A DNA stretch of 64,000 nucleotides from Tenacibaculum todarodis (GCF_001889045.1 NZ_CP018155.1:801001-865000); one strand, 5' to 3'. Positions 18,574 through 28,292 are shown, counted from the stretch's first letter. Translations and numbers: made by a program. Notes: a model not told the origin generated them from the letters alone.

Positions 18574-19491
18574 TTGAATAATTCAACAATTAAAAATACT
18601 TTAATTACTATTGTTGGTCCTACTGCAATTGGTAAAACTGCTTTAAGTATAAAATTAGCAAATACTTTTTCTTCTGATATTATTTCTTGCGATTCTCGTC
18701 AGTTTTTTAAAGAAATGAATATTGGAACAGCTGTACCTGATAAAGACGAATTAGCAGCAGCAACACATCATTTTATTCAAAATATAAGTATTTTTGAAGA
18801 GTATTCTGTTGGTCAATTTGAAAAAGATGCTTTAAAAAAATTAGACTCCTTATTTGAGAAAAACCCAATTCAAATTATGGTTGGCGGAAGCGGTTTATAT
18901 GTAGATGCTGTTTTAAAAGGGTTAGATTACTTTCCTGAAGTTTCTCCAGAAATAAGAACTAATTTAAATAATGAACTGATTGAAAAAGGATTAGAATCAT
19001 TACAGTTAAAACTAAAAGACTTAGACCTTGAAACATATTCAAAAATAACCCTAGATAATCCTAAACGGGTAACAAGAGCCTTAGAAATTTGTATTGGAAC
19101 AGGTAAAACCTATTCATCATTTATAAATAAACCTAAAGCACCACGAAATTTTAATTCTGTTGTTATTGGTTTATCTGCCGATAGAGAAGTTTTATACGAT
19201 AGAATTAATCAACGAGTTGATATTATGATTGAAAACGGTTTAGTTGAAGAAGCTCAAAAATTGCATCAACATAAAGAACTAAACGCTTTAAAAACGGTTG
19301 GTTACAGAGAACTCTTTAATTATTTTGAAGGTAATTTTACGAAAGAATTTGCTGTTTCAGAAATTAAGAAAAACACCCGTCGATTTGCAAAAAGACAAGG
19401 AACTTGGTTTAGGCGAGATAAAAATATTTTATGGTTTGATTATCAAACAGATGTTCAGAAAATTATATCAGATATAAAAAATAAAATTTAA
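18574..19491 (+). CDS. miaA: tRNA dimethylallyltransferase MiaA
   Basis: The 305-residue protein has the MiaA P-loop GPTAIGKTA, the DSRQFFKEMNIGTA substrate motif, the HHFIQNISIFEEYSVGQFE segment and the C-terminal KTVGYRELFNYFEG and RRFAKRQGTWFRRD blocks. It adds dimethylallyl to A37 of UNN-reading tRNAs. The start is taken as TTG at 18574 because the frame upstream of it overlaps the channel gene and adds no MiaA-like sequence; no ATG is available near the P loop. Confidence 0.93.
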   Translation: MNNSTIKNTLITIVGPTAIGKTALSIKLANTFSSDIISCDSRQFFKEMNIGTAVPDKDELAAATHHFIQNISIFEEYSVGQFEKDALKKLDSLFEKNPIQIMVGGSGLYVDAVLKGLDYFPEVSPEIRTNLNNELIEKGLESLQLKLKDLDLETYSKITLDNPKRVTRALEICIGTGKTYSSFINKPKAPRNFNSVVIGLSADREVLYDRINQRVDIMIENGLVEEAQKLHQHKELNALKTVGYRELFNYFEGNFTKEFAVSEIKKNTRRFAKRQGTWFRRDKNILWFDYQTDVQKIISDIKNKI

Positions 19492-19524
19492 CGATTTTTA
19501 AGAGTTACACCTATCTTCCTTTAT

Positions 19525-19532
19525 TATATTTG
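19525..19532 (+). promoter_or_regulatory. -7 box of the OmpH-like gene
   Basis: TATATTTG, an exact TAnnTTTG match, is followed by C and lies 16 bp before the ATG at 19549. Confidence 0.5.
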
Positions 19533-19548
19533 CTAAAATTTAACAAAA

Positions 19549-20052
19549 ATGAAATCAAAATTAATACTAGTAATTGCTTTAATAATAACGTCAATTACAA
19601 TGGCACAATCTAAAGTTGGTACTGTAAACAGCGAATACATTGTAGGTAAAATGCCACAAATGAAGTTAGCTTTAGAACGTATAAGTAATTATGGCAAAGA
19701 ATTAGATTCAACATATTTAATTAAAACCAACTTATATAAAGATAAAGTTGAAGCTTTTAAAATTATAGAAAATAAACTCTCTGAAGCAGAAAAACAGGTT
19801 AAAATAAATGAAATCGTTAATTTTGAGAAAGAAATGGGTAAATTTCGTCAGAATGGAACTGCAATGATGAAGATAAAACGAGAAGGATACATGAGACCTT
19901 TATATAAGAAAGTTAGTGAGTTAATTTCTGAAATAGCTAAAATAGAAGGCTATACTCAGATTCTAACTACTTCAGGTAATGAATTTGCATTTATTGATGA
20001 ACGTTTTGATATAACTCAAAAAGTATTAGCTAAATTGGGAATTACAGAATAA
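19549..20052 (+). CDS. OmpH/Skp-family periplasmic protein
   Basis: The 167-residue protein has a signal peptide (1-19, ending TMAQ) and then the typical Skp/OmpH start SKVGTVNSEYIVGKMP, a long alpha-helical, Lys/Glu-rich central region suited to the jellyfish-like tentacles, and a C-terminal strand with NEFAFIDERFDIT. Skp-type proteins chaperone outer-membrane proteins in the periplasm. It is smaller than classical OmpH paralogues and stands alone, away from bamA, so it may be a specialised copy. Confidence 0.85.
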   Translation: MKSKLILVIALIITSITMAQSKVGTVNSEYIVGKMPQMKLALERISNYGKELDSTYLIKTNLYKDKVEAFKIIENKLSEAEKQVKINEIVNFEKEMGKFRQNGTAMMKIKREGYMRPLYKKVSELISEIAKIEGYTQILTTSGNEFAFIDERFDITQKVLAKLGITE

Positions 20053-20060
20053 TCCCTTTG

Positions 20061-20876
20061 ATGCATAAAAATACAGAAGACTTACAATTACAATATCAAG
20101 GTTTTTTAGAAACACCTTTTCTATGGAATGGAAAAGGTGTTTTTGGTTTTCAACAATTTCAAAATAATTCAGTAAATACAGTTTCTTTCAACTTTAATCT
20201 TCAACAAAAATTACGTTTAGGTAAATTAGTGGAACGTTTTGTTTCTTTTGAATTAGCCAAAGATTCTAAAATTGAAGTTTTAGCAGAAAACATTCAAATT
20301 CAAAAAGATAAAATTACGCTGGGTGAATTAGACTGCTTATTATTAAGAAACGAGAAACCAATTCATTTAGAAATTATTTATAAGTTCTATTTGTACGATT
20401 CTTCTATAGGAAATACAGAAATTGAACATTTTATTGGCCCAAACAGAAAAGATTCTTTAACACAAAAGCTAACTAAACTAAAAGAAAAACAACTACCACT
20501 TCTCTACGCTAACCAATGTAAAGCCTATTTAGAAAGTATCAATTTAGAGGCTTCTAATATTGAACAACAAATTTATTTTAAGGCACAATTGTTTGTTCCA
20601 TATGATAATTTAAAATTGAAATTAAACACTTTAAATCAAAATTGCATTACTGGTTTTTATGTTAATAGAAAAGAGTTATTGGAATTTTCAAACTGTAAGT
20701 TTCACATTCCTAATAAACACAATTGGCTATTAAAACCTCATAAAAACATTAATTGGTTAAAATTTGATGATTTTTTTGAGAAATTAGACACTTTTTTAAT
20801 TGATGAAAAATCACCTTTATGTTGGCTAAAAAAAATAAATGGTGAATTACACAGAATATTTGTAGTTTGGTGGTAA
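20061..20876 (+). CDS. DUF1853 family protein
   Basis: The 271-residue protein matches the DUF1853 family: an N-terminal FLETPFLWN segment, the LGKLVERFVSFEL block, the GELDCLLL segment with HLEIIYKFYLY (a PD-(D/E)XK-like arrangement of acidic and lysine-adjacent strands), and a C-terminal ending SPLCWLKKINGELHRIFVVWW. The function is unknown; the nuclease-like fold is inference. The ATG at 20061 is preferred over the TTG immediately before it. Confidence 0.8.
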   Translation: MHKNTEDLQLQYQGFLETPFLWNGKGVFGFQQFQNNSVNTVSFNFNLQQKLRLGKLVERFVSFELAKDSKIEVLAENIQIQKDKITLGELDCLLLRNEKPIHLEIIYKFYLYDSSIGNTEIEHFIGPNRKDSLTQKLTKLKEKQLPLLYANQCKAYLESINLEASNIEQQIYFKAQLFVPYDNLKLKLNTLNQNCITGFYVNRKELLEFSNCKFHIPNKHNWLLKPHKNINWLKFDDFFEKLDTFLIDEKSPLCWLKKINGELHRIFVVWW

Positions 20877-20896
20877 CATAATTTATATACAAAACG

Positions 20897-21694
20897 TTGA
20901 ATAAAAAATATCCTTTTGATCCTTCAATAAAACATCATTTAATAATTGCTTTAGGTTTAGCTCTTTGGATTTTTGTTTTCCTATATTTTACTGAACCTTT
21001 TGACGTTAATGAACTCATAAATTCAGAAAAACTAATGTATTTACCAGGTTACGGTATACTTGGTGGACTTTTATATTTAATTTCGCTTCCTTTTCAATAT
21101 TGGTTATTTAATAGAAATAAAAAAACTTGGACATTATCACTTGAATGCTATTTCTTAGCCATTTATATCTTTGCATCAATTATTTTAATTAGGTTGTTTT
21201 ACCTACATTTTGTAGTTAATTGGCACCCTAATGCACACGATTTAACTTATCAATTAAAATCTATAATTATACCTGCAATGCTAACCATTTTACCAATGGT
21301 AATATTTAGCCGATTTGCATTTGGAAAATATAAAAATAAAAAAACTGAAGCACAGAAAATAGAAATTAAAGGTGAAGGAAATTATGAAGGGTTGCGTCTA
21401 TTTTTAAATGACATCATTTGTATACAATCATCAGATAATTATATCGAAGTTTTTTATTTGTCAGGCAATGATTTAAAGAAGAGTTTAATTAGAAATAAAC
21501 TTTCTGTAATTGCTGATGAATTTCCTCAATTTTTAAGAACCCATCGTTCTTATATTATCAACCCATTTCATTTTTTACAGTGGAAAACAGAAAACAGCAA
21601 ACTATTTGTTGTTTTATTTCGCCACATAGAAGTGCCAGTTTCTAGAACGTATCAAAATGATGTGAAAGCTGTTTTGAATTCTACCACAGAATAA
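20897..21694 (+). CDS. Membrane-anchored LytTR-family transcription regulator
   Basis: The 265-residue protein has four hydrophobic helices in its N-terminal half (about residues 13-33, 51-73, 84-105 and 122-140) and a C-terminal LytTR DNA-binding domain (about 165-262) with DIICIQSSDNYIEVFY, FPQFLRTHRSYIINP and VPVSRTYQNDVKAVL. It starts with TTG. There is no receiver domain and no histidine kinase gene nearby, so a membrane signal may be sensed directly. The next gene downstream encodes an S41-like protease. Targets are unknown. Confidence 0.85.
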   Translation: MNKKYPFDPSIKHHLIIALGLALWIFVFLYFTEPFDVNELINSEKLMYLPGYGILGGLLYLISLPFQYWLFNRNKKTWTLSLECYFLAIYIFASIILIRLFYLHFVVNWHPNAHDLTYQLKSIIIPAMLTILPMVIFSRFAFGKYKNKKTEAQKIEIKGEGNYEGLRLFLNDIICIQSSDNYIEVFYLSGNDLKKSLIRNKLSVIADEFPQFLRTHRSYIINPFHFLQWKTENSKLFVVLFRHIEVPVSRTYQNDVKAVLNSTTE

Positions 21695-21748
21695 CTGTAT
21701 TTCGCCCCAAACACCTATTAATATAGCATTTTATTGGTTTTTCTAAAA

Positions 21749-21756
21749 TACATTTG
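21749..21756 (+). promoter_or_regulatory. -7 box of the S41 peptidase gene
   Basis: TACATTTG matches TAnnTTTG, 33 bp before the ATG at 21790. A TTG at 21734-21736 is rather close (12 bp) to be an optimal -33 element. Confidence 0.45.
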
Positions 21757-21789
21757 TATCAGAAAGTTTAATCAATTAAAACACTAATT

Positions 21790-23034
21790 ATGAAAAATTT
21801 ATGTACACTGAGTATTGTATTTCTAGTATCAATCTCTTCAATTTTTGCACAATCGGAAACTTGCGATTGTAAAACAGATTTAGATTTTATAGTTGCGAAA
21901 ATGAAAAAAATGCCGTCTTATAAAGATCAAATTAAAGGCGAAAAAGCTGTTGAATTTAAAAATACTTATAAGATGCTTTCAGAAAAAATGAAGCAACCTA
22001 TATTAATTGAAAATTGTTATAAACTATTATTACAGCAAATGTTATTGGTAAACGACGTACATGCTTCCTTGTCTTTTAAAAAGGAATACCTTTCAAAAGA
22101 AGACGTGAAAGACTCAATTAAAATAGCCGCTTTTAAAACTTTAGAAGTTTTTAAAAATCACCCAAAAACAAACCTAAACTTATCAACTCTAAAAGAGGAA
22201 TTATCTAATAAACCTAAGGAAGATCTAGAAGGGATTTACAATTATGGTGAACTTCAAAAAATAGGTGTTTATTATTCAGAAAATAAAAAAGATTTAATTG
22301 GTGTTGTTTTAGAAAGTAAATTAGATCAATGGGAAGCAGGTGAAATTATATTTTATGCAACACACACAAATAGTATAAAATACAACTTGTATTATTACAA
22401 CCCAACAACTAGAAAACCAGGTTTAGTTAAAAGTATTTCTTTTGAAAATGGAAGGATTTGGGGTTATAAAAAAGAAGGCAATTCTTATAATGAAGAATTA
22501 CCAATTAAAGATCAAGACAATTTGGTGTTTAAGCAGATAAATGAAAATACACAATATATGTATTTTGGAAATTTCAATTCTTTTTCTAAAAAAAATAGAA
22601 ATGCTTTTAAGAGTTTTTATAATAAAATGAAAAAAGAATTAAATGCGAAAAATGTAATTGTAGATTTAAGAAGTAATGGTGGTGGAAACAAAAAACTGTC
22701 TGATCCTTTTTTAAAATTATTGAAAAAGAAAAATGTTTATATTTTAACAAACTGTTTTGCAGGTAGTAATGGTGAGCAGTTTACTTTAAAATTAAGAAAC
22801 CTTAAAAATGCTACCCATTTAGGGCAAACTACTCGTGGAATTATTTCTTACGGAATGAATTACGGATATAATTACAATACTCCTTCTGGGAACTTTAATA
22901 TTAAGCCAACAGATATGGATTTTAGCAAGTATTTAAAATATGAAGGAAAAGGTGTTGTTCCTCAAATTAAATTAGATTTTAAAAGAGATTGGATTGAGCA
23001 AACTTTAGAAATAATTGCCAAAGACAATCAATAA
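21790..23034 (+). CDS. Secreted S41-family peptidase-like protein
   Basis: The 414-residue protein has a signal peptide (1-20, ending IFAQ), a CDCKTD N-terminus, a helical domain, and a C-terminal processing-protease (tail-specific protease) core. Core motifs are VIVDLRSNGGG and TNCFAGSNGEQFT, with Ser326 at the nucleophile position. The PDZ domain typical of CtpA is not evident. It is most likely an envelope peptidase. The gene has its own TACATTTG box (21749-21756) and ends before a strong hairpin. Confidence 0.8.
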   Translation: MKNLCTLSIVFLVSISSIFAQSETCDCKTDLDFIVAKMKKMPSYKDQIKGEKAVEFKNTYKMLSEKMKQPILIENCYKLLLQQMLLVNDVHASLSFKKEYLSKEDVKDSIKIAAFKTLEVFKNHPKTNLNLSTLKEELSNKPKEDLEGIYNYGELQKIGVYYSENKKDLIGVVLESKLDQWEAGEIIFYATHTNSIKYNLYYYNPTTRKPGLVKSISFENGRIWGYKKEGNSYNEELPIKDQDNLVFKQINENTQYMYFGNFNSFSKKNRNAFKSFYNKMKKELNAKNVIVDLRSNGGGNKKLSDPFLKLLKKKNVYILTNCFAGSNGEQFTLKLRNLKNATHLGQTTRGIISYGMNYGYNYNTPSGNFNIKPTDMDFSKYLKYEGKGVVPQIKLDFKRDWIEQTLEIIAKDNQ

Positions 23035-23101
23035 AATATAATAAGTTACGTGTTTCTAATGCGCGATTAAACTTTCTATTTTATACATTAGATTATTAAT
23101 A

Positions 23102-23130
23102 AAACGCTCGCAATTAAATTGCGAGCGTTT
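23102..23130. terminator. Strong terminator between S41 gene and creD
   Basis: AAACGCTCGCAATT (23102-23115) and AATTGCGAGCGTTT (23117-23130) form a long perfect inverted repeat between two convergent genes. Confidence 0.8.
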
Positions 23131-23166
23131 CTGGATAATGCTACCACTTCTCTACTTCATTTAAAA

Positions 23167-24531
23167 TTAACTGTTAGACCAATCAATTTTTCTGGAAACA
23201 AACATTACTGTAGCTAGAATTAAAAACAAACCAACACTTCCTACTAATAAGGCGTAACTTTCTAATTGGATAATTATAAAAATGAATGCGTACAAAACAG
23301 TTAATGAAACACCAATTAGCAGCATAAATTTTATGCTTTTCAGTATGTTTTTTGCATAAATTGTTATCAAACTAATAACCGAAATACTTGCAATTGCATA
23401 GGCTTTTAAGAAATTACTATGTTCAGATATTGAAACTAATAAAGTGTAAAACATTAACAGCGCTAAACCAATCATTAAATATTGAAAAGGATGCATGTTA
23501 ATTTTACTTATAGTTTGTATTAAAAAGAATACTAGAAATGTTAAAACAATAACTAAAAACCCATATTTGGCTGATCGTTCACTTTTTTGATATTCATCAA
23601 CAGGTATTTTAAAATTTACACCAAAATCGAATTCATTTAAATGTGGTAATCCATTAAAATGCTGTTGAGAAAAAGGACGATTAACATCCAATATTTTCCA
23701 TTTTGCATCAAAACCATTGTCATTAATTTTATCTGGATTAAATGGTAAAAATTCTCCCATAAACTTAGCTGTTTTCCAACTAGAAGTTATTTGAGCAGTT
23801 GTTTCTTTCCCAATTGGTATAAAACGAACTTCTTTACTTCCTCTAACATCGAAATCTAACCTAAATTTTAAGGATTTTGTGTTTTTTTGAAGTTCATTTA
23901 ATGAGAATTTATCAGTTTCTAAAGTGTAATAACCATTATCTTGATGTCTGTTGGAATTAGCAGAAGATAAACCTAATTTTTTGTCATTAATATTTATTGA
24001 CAATACACTGTTTACACCTTTTACATTGGTGGTTTTTAGGAGTACTTTACTTTTATTCCAAAGTATGTTTTCTTGTTTTATTTCTAATTTACTAAAATCA
24101 ATGGAATCAAAACTTCCGTTAATATCAATTTTACTATTAAAAACGGCAGTTGTGTAAATTCCGCGTTTCTTTTCTTCAGGGTTTATAGCGGAATTAATGT
24201 CTAATTTATTAGGAAAAAAGTAACCGTATTTAATTCTTTCAATAGTTTCTGTAGTTACTTTTTTAGTCTTTTTATCTGTAATTATTGTTTCCGTAAAGAC
24301 TTTATAAGGAACTTTTAAAATTGGCCCATATACAACAACCTCATTTCCCCATTGTTTGCCTATTTCATTAACAACGCTTTTTTGCCGATAGGATCTTTCG
24401 TGAATTAAACCTTCAATATACATAAGCGGAATCATTAAAATTAGGCTTAAAAACCCAATCATAATCATTCTTGCAGCTGAAGAGTTTTTAATCCATTTTA
24501 CAAATTTGTTTGGTTGTTGCTGTTGTTCCAT
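23167..24531 (-). CDS. creD: CreD-family inner-membrane protein
   Basis: The 454-residue protein matches CreD over its length: an N-terminal anchor helix (about 20-40) followed by GLIHERSYRQKSVVNEI and the conserved GNEVVVYGPILKVPY segment, a large periplasmic beta domain, and a C-terminal bundle of about six helices (from about 325). CreD is linked to envelope integrity and colicin tolerance in Enterobacteria; its role in Bacteroidota is untested. No winged-helix regulator gene is adjacent. Confidence 0.9.
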   Translation of the reverse strand: MEQQQQPNKFVKWIKNSSAARMIMIGFLSLILMIPLMYIEGLIHERSYRQKSVVNEIGKQWGNEVVVYGPILKVPYKVFTETIITDKKTKKVTTETIERIKYGYFFPNKLDINSAINPEEKKRGIYTTAVFNSKIDINGSFDSIDFSKLEIKQENILWNKSKVLLKTTNVKGVNSVLSININDKKLGLSSANSNRHQDNGYYTLETDKFSLNELQKNTKSLKFRLDFDVRGSKEVRFIPIGKETTAQITSSWKTAKFMGEFLPFNPDKINDNGFDAKWKILDVNRPFSQQHFNGLPHLNEFDFGVNFKIPVDEYQKSERSAKYGFLVIVLTFLVFFLIQTISKINMHPFQYLMIGLALLMFYTLLVSISEHSNFLKAYAIASISVISLITIYAKNILKSIKFMLLIGVSLTVLYAFIFIIIQLESYALLVGSVGLFLILATVMFVSRKIDWSNS

Positions 24532-24654
24532 AATACTAATTTTAAAGTTTTTAGATAGTTCAAAATTAGTTTAGAATTGAATTAGTAAATATGATAAATT
24601 AGAATTCGTAAGTATTGGTTTAGAATTCGTTAATAATTATTTTATCAAAAATTT

Positions 24655-24684
24655 AAACCTCACAAGCCTAAACTTATGAGGTTT
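24655..24684 (-). terminator. Terminator after the YiaA-like gene
   Basis: AAACCTCA (24655-24662) pairs with TGAGGTTT (24677-24684), with a further three-base inner stem. Read leftward it is followed by a T-rich run, so it ends the YiaA-like transcript before creD. Confidence 0.65.
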
Positions 24685-24708
24685 TGGTTATCATTAACCA
24701 TTATCAAA

Positions 24709-25197
24709 CTAACTCTTTTTTTCTTCAGCTTTAATGTTGATAAATTCGATATCTCTTGTATTTTTTTGTACGGTTATGGCACCAAATAAACTTAATAAAA
24801 ATGATATTCCGTAGAAACCTTTTTCACTTAAAAGTAATTCTGCATTTCTAAGTCCAATTACTAATAAAAGTATTGCAGCAATAACCACAACCCAACTTAT
24901 TCCGTAATACATTTCACTTACTTTAATGTCTTCTGCTCTATCTCTTACTGCTTTTTGGAGAGAAATAACTGCGTAAATTCCCATTAATAGAATTGAGAAG
25001 TAATATCCTTTTTCATTCAATTCCATACTTGCATTCCATAAACCAATACAATAAGATAACAAACCGATAATTACAGCTCCCCAAGAAGCGCCAATATAGG
25101 CTGAAGTTGGTTTTGGATTCAATTCATTTTTTACTTTACTTTTTTTACTTTCTTTTTTTGTCTCTTCATTTACAGAAGATGTTGTTTGATAATTCAT
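24709..25197 (-). CDS. YiaA/YiaB two-helix-repeat membrane protein
   Basis: The 162-residue protein has a charged N-terminal region (1-32), then two copies of the YiaA/YiaB two-helix module: SAYIGASWGAVIIGLLSYCI followed by LNEKGYYFSILLMGIYAVIS, and MYYGISWVVVIAAILLLVIG followed by LSEKGFYGISFLLSLFGAI. Both repeats keep the W and EKG(Y/F)Y signature. The function is unknown. It lies upstream of creD in the same orientation, with a terminator in between. Confidence 0.8.
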   Translation of the reverse strand: MNYQTTSSVNEETKKESKKSKVKNELNPKPTSAYIGASWGAVIIGLLSYCIGLWNASMELNEKGYYFSILLMGIYAVISLQKAVRDRAEDIKVSEMYYGISWVVVIAAILLLVIGLRNAELLLSEKGFYGISFLLSLFGAITVQKNTRDIEFINIKAEEKKS

Positions 25198-25347
25198 AAT
25201 ATTTAGTTTAATAATTATGATACAAATTTGCGACAGTTTTAAAGTTTTGAAAATTCAATTTTTAACATATACTGACGACTAAATTTATGAATTGCATTAA
25301 AAAACACTTTAAATAATTATCTTTACTAATATTTTACTGACGATATA

Positions 25348-26844
25348 ATGATAAACCTAAAAGAAGTATTAAGTACTTTTACGGAAGATAAACAGCAAGA
25401 ACTGCTGTCTTATCTTGATAAAAAGAACAAAAGAAAAGATGCAAAAAACATTCAATTAGTAAAGTTACTGTTGTCAGACAGGTTGTCTTCTACAGAAATT
25501 TCAGACAAATTATATGGAAAACAAAATAAAGCTGCATTACACGCACTTAGAAAACGTCTGTTTCAATCTTTAATAGACTTTACAGCAAATTTGAGTATTA
25601 AAGAAGAGAACTCTATTGATATGAAATTGATAAAGTACATTCTATCTGCCAGGAATTTTCTTTTAAAAGGACAAATTAAAGTAGGATACCAAATCTTAGA
25701 TAAAGCAATAATTATAGCAAATGAGTATCAGTTGTTTACTATTTTAAATGAAGTTTATCATACCAAAATTCAATTTGCACATCTAAATAAAGATTTAAAT
25801 CTTGAAGAAATTATTTCTCTTTTTAAGCAAAATCAACAACAACTTTTATTAGAAGAAAATTTAAATATTGCGTATGCTCAAATTAGAAAAAATTTAGTTG
25901 AATATCAACAAAATAAATCTAAACTTGACATTAAACAACTCATAGAGAAGGTTTTAGTAAATCATAATATTATAATTTCTGATTCATTATCTTTTAAATC
26001 GTTATATCAAATTATTCAAATTACAAGCATTTCTTCTGCTCAAAAATTTGATTATCACAATATTGAATCGTTTATTATTGAAACCTATCAAATTATTAAA
26101 AACCATGTTTCAAAAGACAAACAAATTAATTACCATTTAGAAGTATTGTATTTAATATCAAACGTTTTTTTTAGGAATAAAAAATTTAATGAATCTCAAA
26201 AATATTTAAAATTGATGCTTTTTTATATGAATGAGGACAATAAAAAATACTTTAAAGACTATAAACCTAAATATGATTTACTTCTCGCATTAAACTTAAA
26301 TTACACCAAGAATCAAGGGAAAGCTATCGCTTTATTGGAGTCTTATGTTGATAAAAAAAACATAGACCTTGTTGCTCAATTAGATTTTTATTTATCATTA
26401 ATTGTATTTTATTATCAGCATAAATCATTAGACAAAGCAAGAAAACTACTTTCTAAGTTTTACCATACAGATAAGTGGTATATTGAAAAAGCTGGTATAG
26501 TTTGGACTATTAAAAAAAACTTGATAGAAATTTTATTGCAAATAGATTTAGGAAATATCGATTTAGTAGACTCTAGGTTAAAGAGTTTTAAAAGAAATTA
26601 TTTTTCTAACTTAACAGAAATAAATCAAGAACGAGTAATTACCTATTTAAAATTAGTCGAAATCTATTATAAAAATCCAGATATAGCTACCTCAAAAGAT
26701 TTTCATGCTAAAGTAGAAACTTCTTTTAATTGGATTGACACCAATAAAGAAGATATTTTTATGATGAGTTTCTTTGCTTGGTTAAAAGCAAAAATGACCA
26801 AACAAGATGTTTATTTGGTCACTTTAAATTTAATAAACAATTAA
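25348..26844 (+). CDS. Large soluble alpha-helical protein, TPR-like, function unknown
   Basis: I do not recognise a named family. The 498-residue protein has no signal peptide or membrane segment and appears all-helical, with tetratricopeptide-like pairs (for example NKKFNESQKYLKLMLFYMN and QHKSLDKARKLLSKFY). The N-terminal 80 residues, with an STEISDKLYGKQNKAALHAL segment, could form a helix-turn-helix-like module. Proteins of this kind are common in Flavobacteria. It converges on hisIE with only two bases between the stop codons. Confidence 0.65.
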   Translation: MINLKEVLSTFTEDKQQELLSYLDKKNKRKDAKNIQLVKLLLSDRLSSTEISDKLYGKQNKAALHALRKRLFQSLIDFTANLSIKEENSIDMKLIKYILSARNFLLKGQIKVGYQILDKAIIIANEYQLFTILNEVYHTKIQFAHLNKDLNLEEIISLFKQNQQQLLLEENLNIAYAQIRKNLVEYQQNKSKLDIKQLIEKVLVNHNIIISDSLSFKSLYQIIQITSISSAQKFDYHNIESFIIETYQIIKNHVSKDKQINYHLEVLYLISNVFFRNKKFNESQKYLKLMLFYMNEDNKKYFKDYKPKYDLLLALNLNYTKNQGKAIALLESYVDKKNIDLVAQLDFYLSLIVFYYQHKSLDKARKLLSKFYHTDKWYIEKAGIVWTIKKNLIEILLQIDLGNIDLVDSRLKSFKRNYFSNLTEINQERVITYLKLVEIYYKNPDIATSKDFHAKVETSFNWIDTNKEDIFMMSFFAWLKAKMTKQDVYLVTLNLINN

Positions 26845-26846
26845 GT

Positions 26847-27446
26847 TTATTTCTGCCTTTTCTTTAATTCTGCTTCAATATCTTTTAAAGTAAACCCTTT
26901 TGCTTGCAATAACATTAAATAATGAAATAATAAATCTGCCGATTCATATAAAAATAACTCGTCATTATTATCCATGGCTTCAATTACAGTTTCAACTGCT
27001 TCCTCTCCTACTTTTTGTGCTACTTTATTAATTCCTTTTGCAAATAAACTTGCTACATAAGATTTTTGAGTGTCTTTATTGGCAACTCTTTCAGATATAA
27101 CATTTTCTAACGTTGAAAAGAAACCATAATTCTGATTGTTTTCTTCGTTCCAACACGTATCTGAACCTTTATGGCACGTTGGTCCGTTTGGATTAACTTG
27201 AATTAATAAAGTATCATTATCACAATCTAATTTAATATCGACTAAGTTTAATGTGTTTCCACTTTCTTCACCTTTTGTCCAAAGTCTATTTTTAGTTCTA
27301 CTGAAAAAGGTAACTAACTTTGATTCATTAGTTTTCTTGAATGATTCTTCATTCATATAACCCAACATCAACACATTTTTTGTAGTTGCATCTTGAATGA
27401 TTGCTGGCACTAATCCGTCGTTATTTTTATTGAAATTTATATTCAT
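26847..27446 (-). CDS. hisIE: Bifunctional phosphoribosyl-AMP cyclohydrolase / phosphoribosyl-ATP pyrophosphatase
   Basis: The 199-residue protein fuses HisI (residues about 1-105, with WTKGEESGNTL, DCDNDTLL and the metal-site motif GPTCHKGSDTCW) to HisE (about 110-199, with the KVGEEAVETVIEA signature). It performs steps 2 and 3 of histidine synthesis. It is the last gene of the his operon, separated from hisF by a palindromic repeat element at 27459-27529. Confidence 0.95.
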   Translation of the reverse strand: MNINFNKNNDGLVPAIIQDATTKNVLMLGYMNEESFKKTNESKLVTFFSRTKNRLWTKGEESGNTLNLVDIKLDCDNDTLLIQVNPNGPTCHKGSDTCWNEENNQNYGFFSTLENVISERVANKDTQKSYVASLFAKGINKVAQKVGEEAVETVIEAMDNNDELFLYESADLLFHYLMLLQAKGFTLKDIEAELKKRQK

Positions 27447-27458
27447 AATTCCTAATTT

Positions 27459-27529
27459 GTCATTCCTGCGTAGGCAGGAATCTATTTTGTATTCATTTAT
27501 TTTGAGATTCCTGCCTTCGCAGGAATGAC
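27459..27529. repeat. MITE/REP-like palindromic element R1, copy 1 (hisF-hisIE gap)
   Basis: A 71-bp element bounded by 25-bp inverted repeats at 27459-27483 and 27505-27529 that match at all but one position. Each arm is itself a smaller palindrome (ATTCCTGC ... GCAGGAAT). The same arms recur at 30957-31032 and, singly, at 34372-34396. No coding capacity. Confidence 0.85.
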
Positions 27530-27536
27530 AACAAGT

Positions 27537-28292
27537 TTATATTCTTACTAGAATATTATTGTCTTTTAATTCTTGTTTTAAGGCTAAAATTGGTATTTCC
27601 CCAAAGTGAAAAACACTTGCTGCTAATGCTGCATCAGATTTACCAACTTCAAAGGTATCAATAAAATGTTGTACAGTTCCTGCACCTCCAGAAGCTATAA
27701 TTGGTATATTTAATTCCATTGATAATTTAGCCAAAGCTTCGTTTGCAAAACCAGCTTTTGTTCCATCATTATTCATTGAAGTAAATAAAATTTCTCCAGC
27801 GCCACGTTTTTCAACCTCTTTTGCCCAATCAAATAAATTTAATTCTGTGGCAATTGTTCCACCTGCTAAATGCACAATCCATTCGCCATCAATTTGTTTT
27901 GCATCTATTGCAACCACAACACATTGACTTCCAAATTTATTAGATAATTCATTCACTAATTCAGGTCTTTTTACTGCTGAAGAATTGATAGAAATCTTAT
28001 CTGCTCCACATTTTAAAAGTGCATCTACATCTTCAACAGAAGAAATTCCGCCACCAACAGTAAACGGAATGTTTACTTGTTCGGCAACCTTTAAAACCAT
28101 TTCCAACATGGTTTTTCTTCCTTCTAAAGTAGCTGAAATATCTAGAAAAACCAATTCATCTGCACCTAACTCTGCGTATTGTTTTGCTAAAACTACAGGA
28201 TCTCCAGCATCAATTAAATTAACAAAATTGACACCTTTTACAGTTCTACCGTTTTTAATATCTAAACAAGGTATTATTCTCTTTGTCAGCAT
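27537..28292 (-). CDS. hisF: Imidazole glycerol phosphate synthase subunit HisF
   Basis: The 251-residue (beta/alpha)8 protein starts [15 protein letters not shown] with catalytic Asp11 and has the second catalytic Asp in VVVAIDAK, plus the phosphate-binding VGGGI and ASGGAG loops. With HisH it makes imidazole glycerol phosphate and AICAR. It begins one base after the hisA stop, indicating coupled translation. Confidence 0.97.
   Translation of the reverse strand: MLTKRIIPCLDIKNGRTVKGVNFVNLIDAGDPVVLAKQYAELGADELVFLDISATLEGRKTMLEMVLKVAEQVNIPFTVGGGISSVEDVDALLKCGADKISINSSAVKRPELVNELSNKFGSQCVVVAIDAKQIDGEWIVHLAGGTIATELNLFDWAKEVEKRGAGEILFTSMNNDGTKAGFANEALAKLSMELNIPIIASGGAGTVQHFIDTFEVGKSDAALAASVFHFGEIPILALKQELKDNNILVRI

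Noticed and set aside
23167..25197. creD-YiaA as a Cre-type regulated envelope operon
   Set aside because: A terminator lies between the two genes and no cognate regulator is adjacent, so a shared regulon cannot be claimed.
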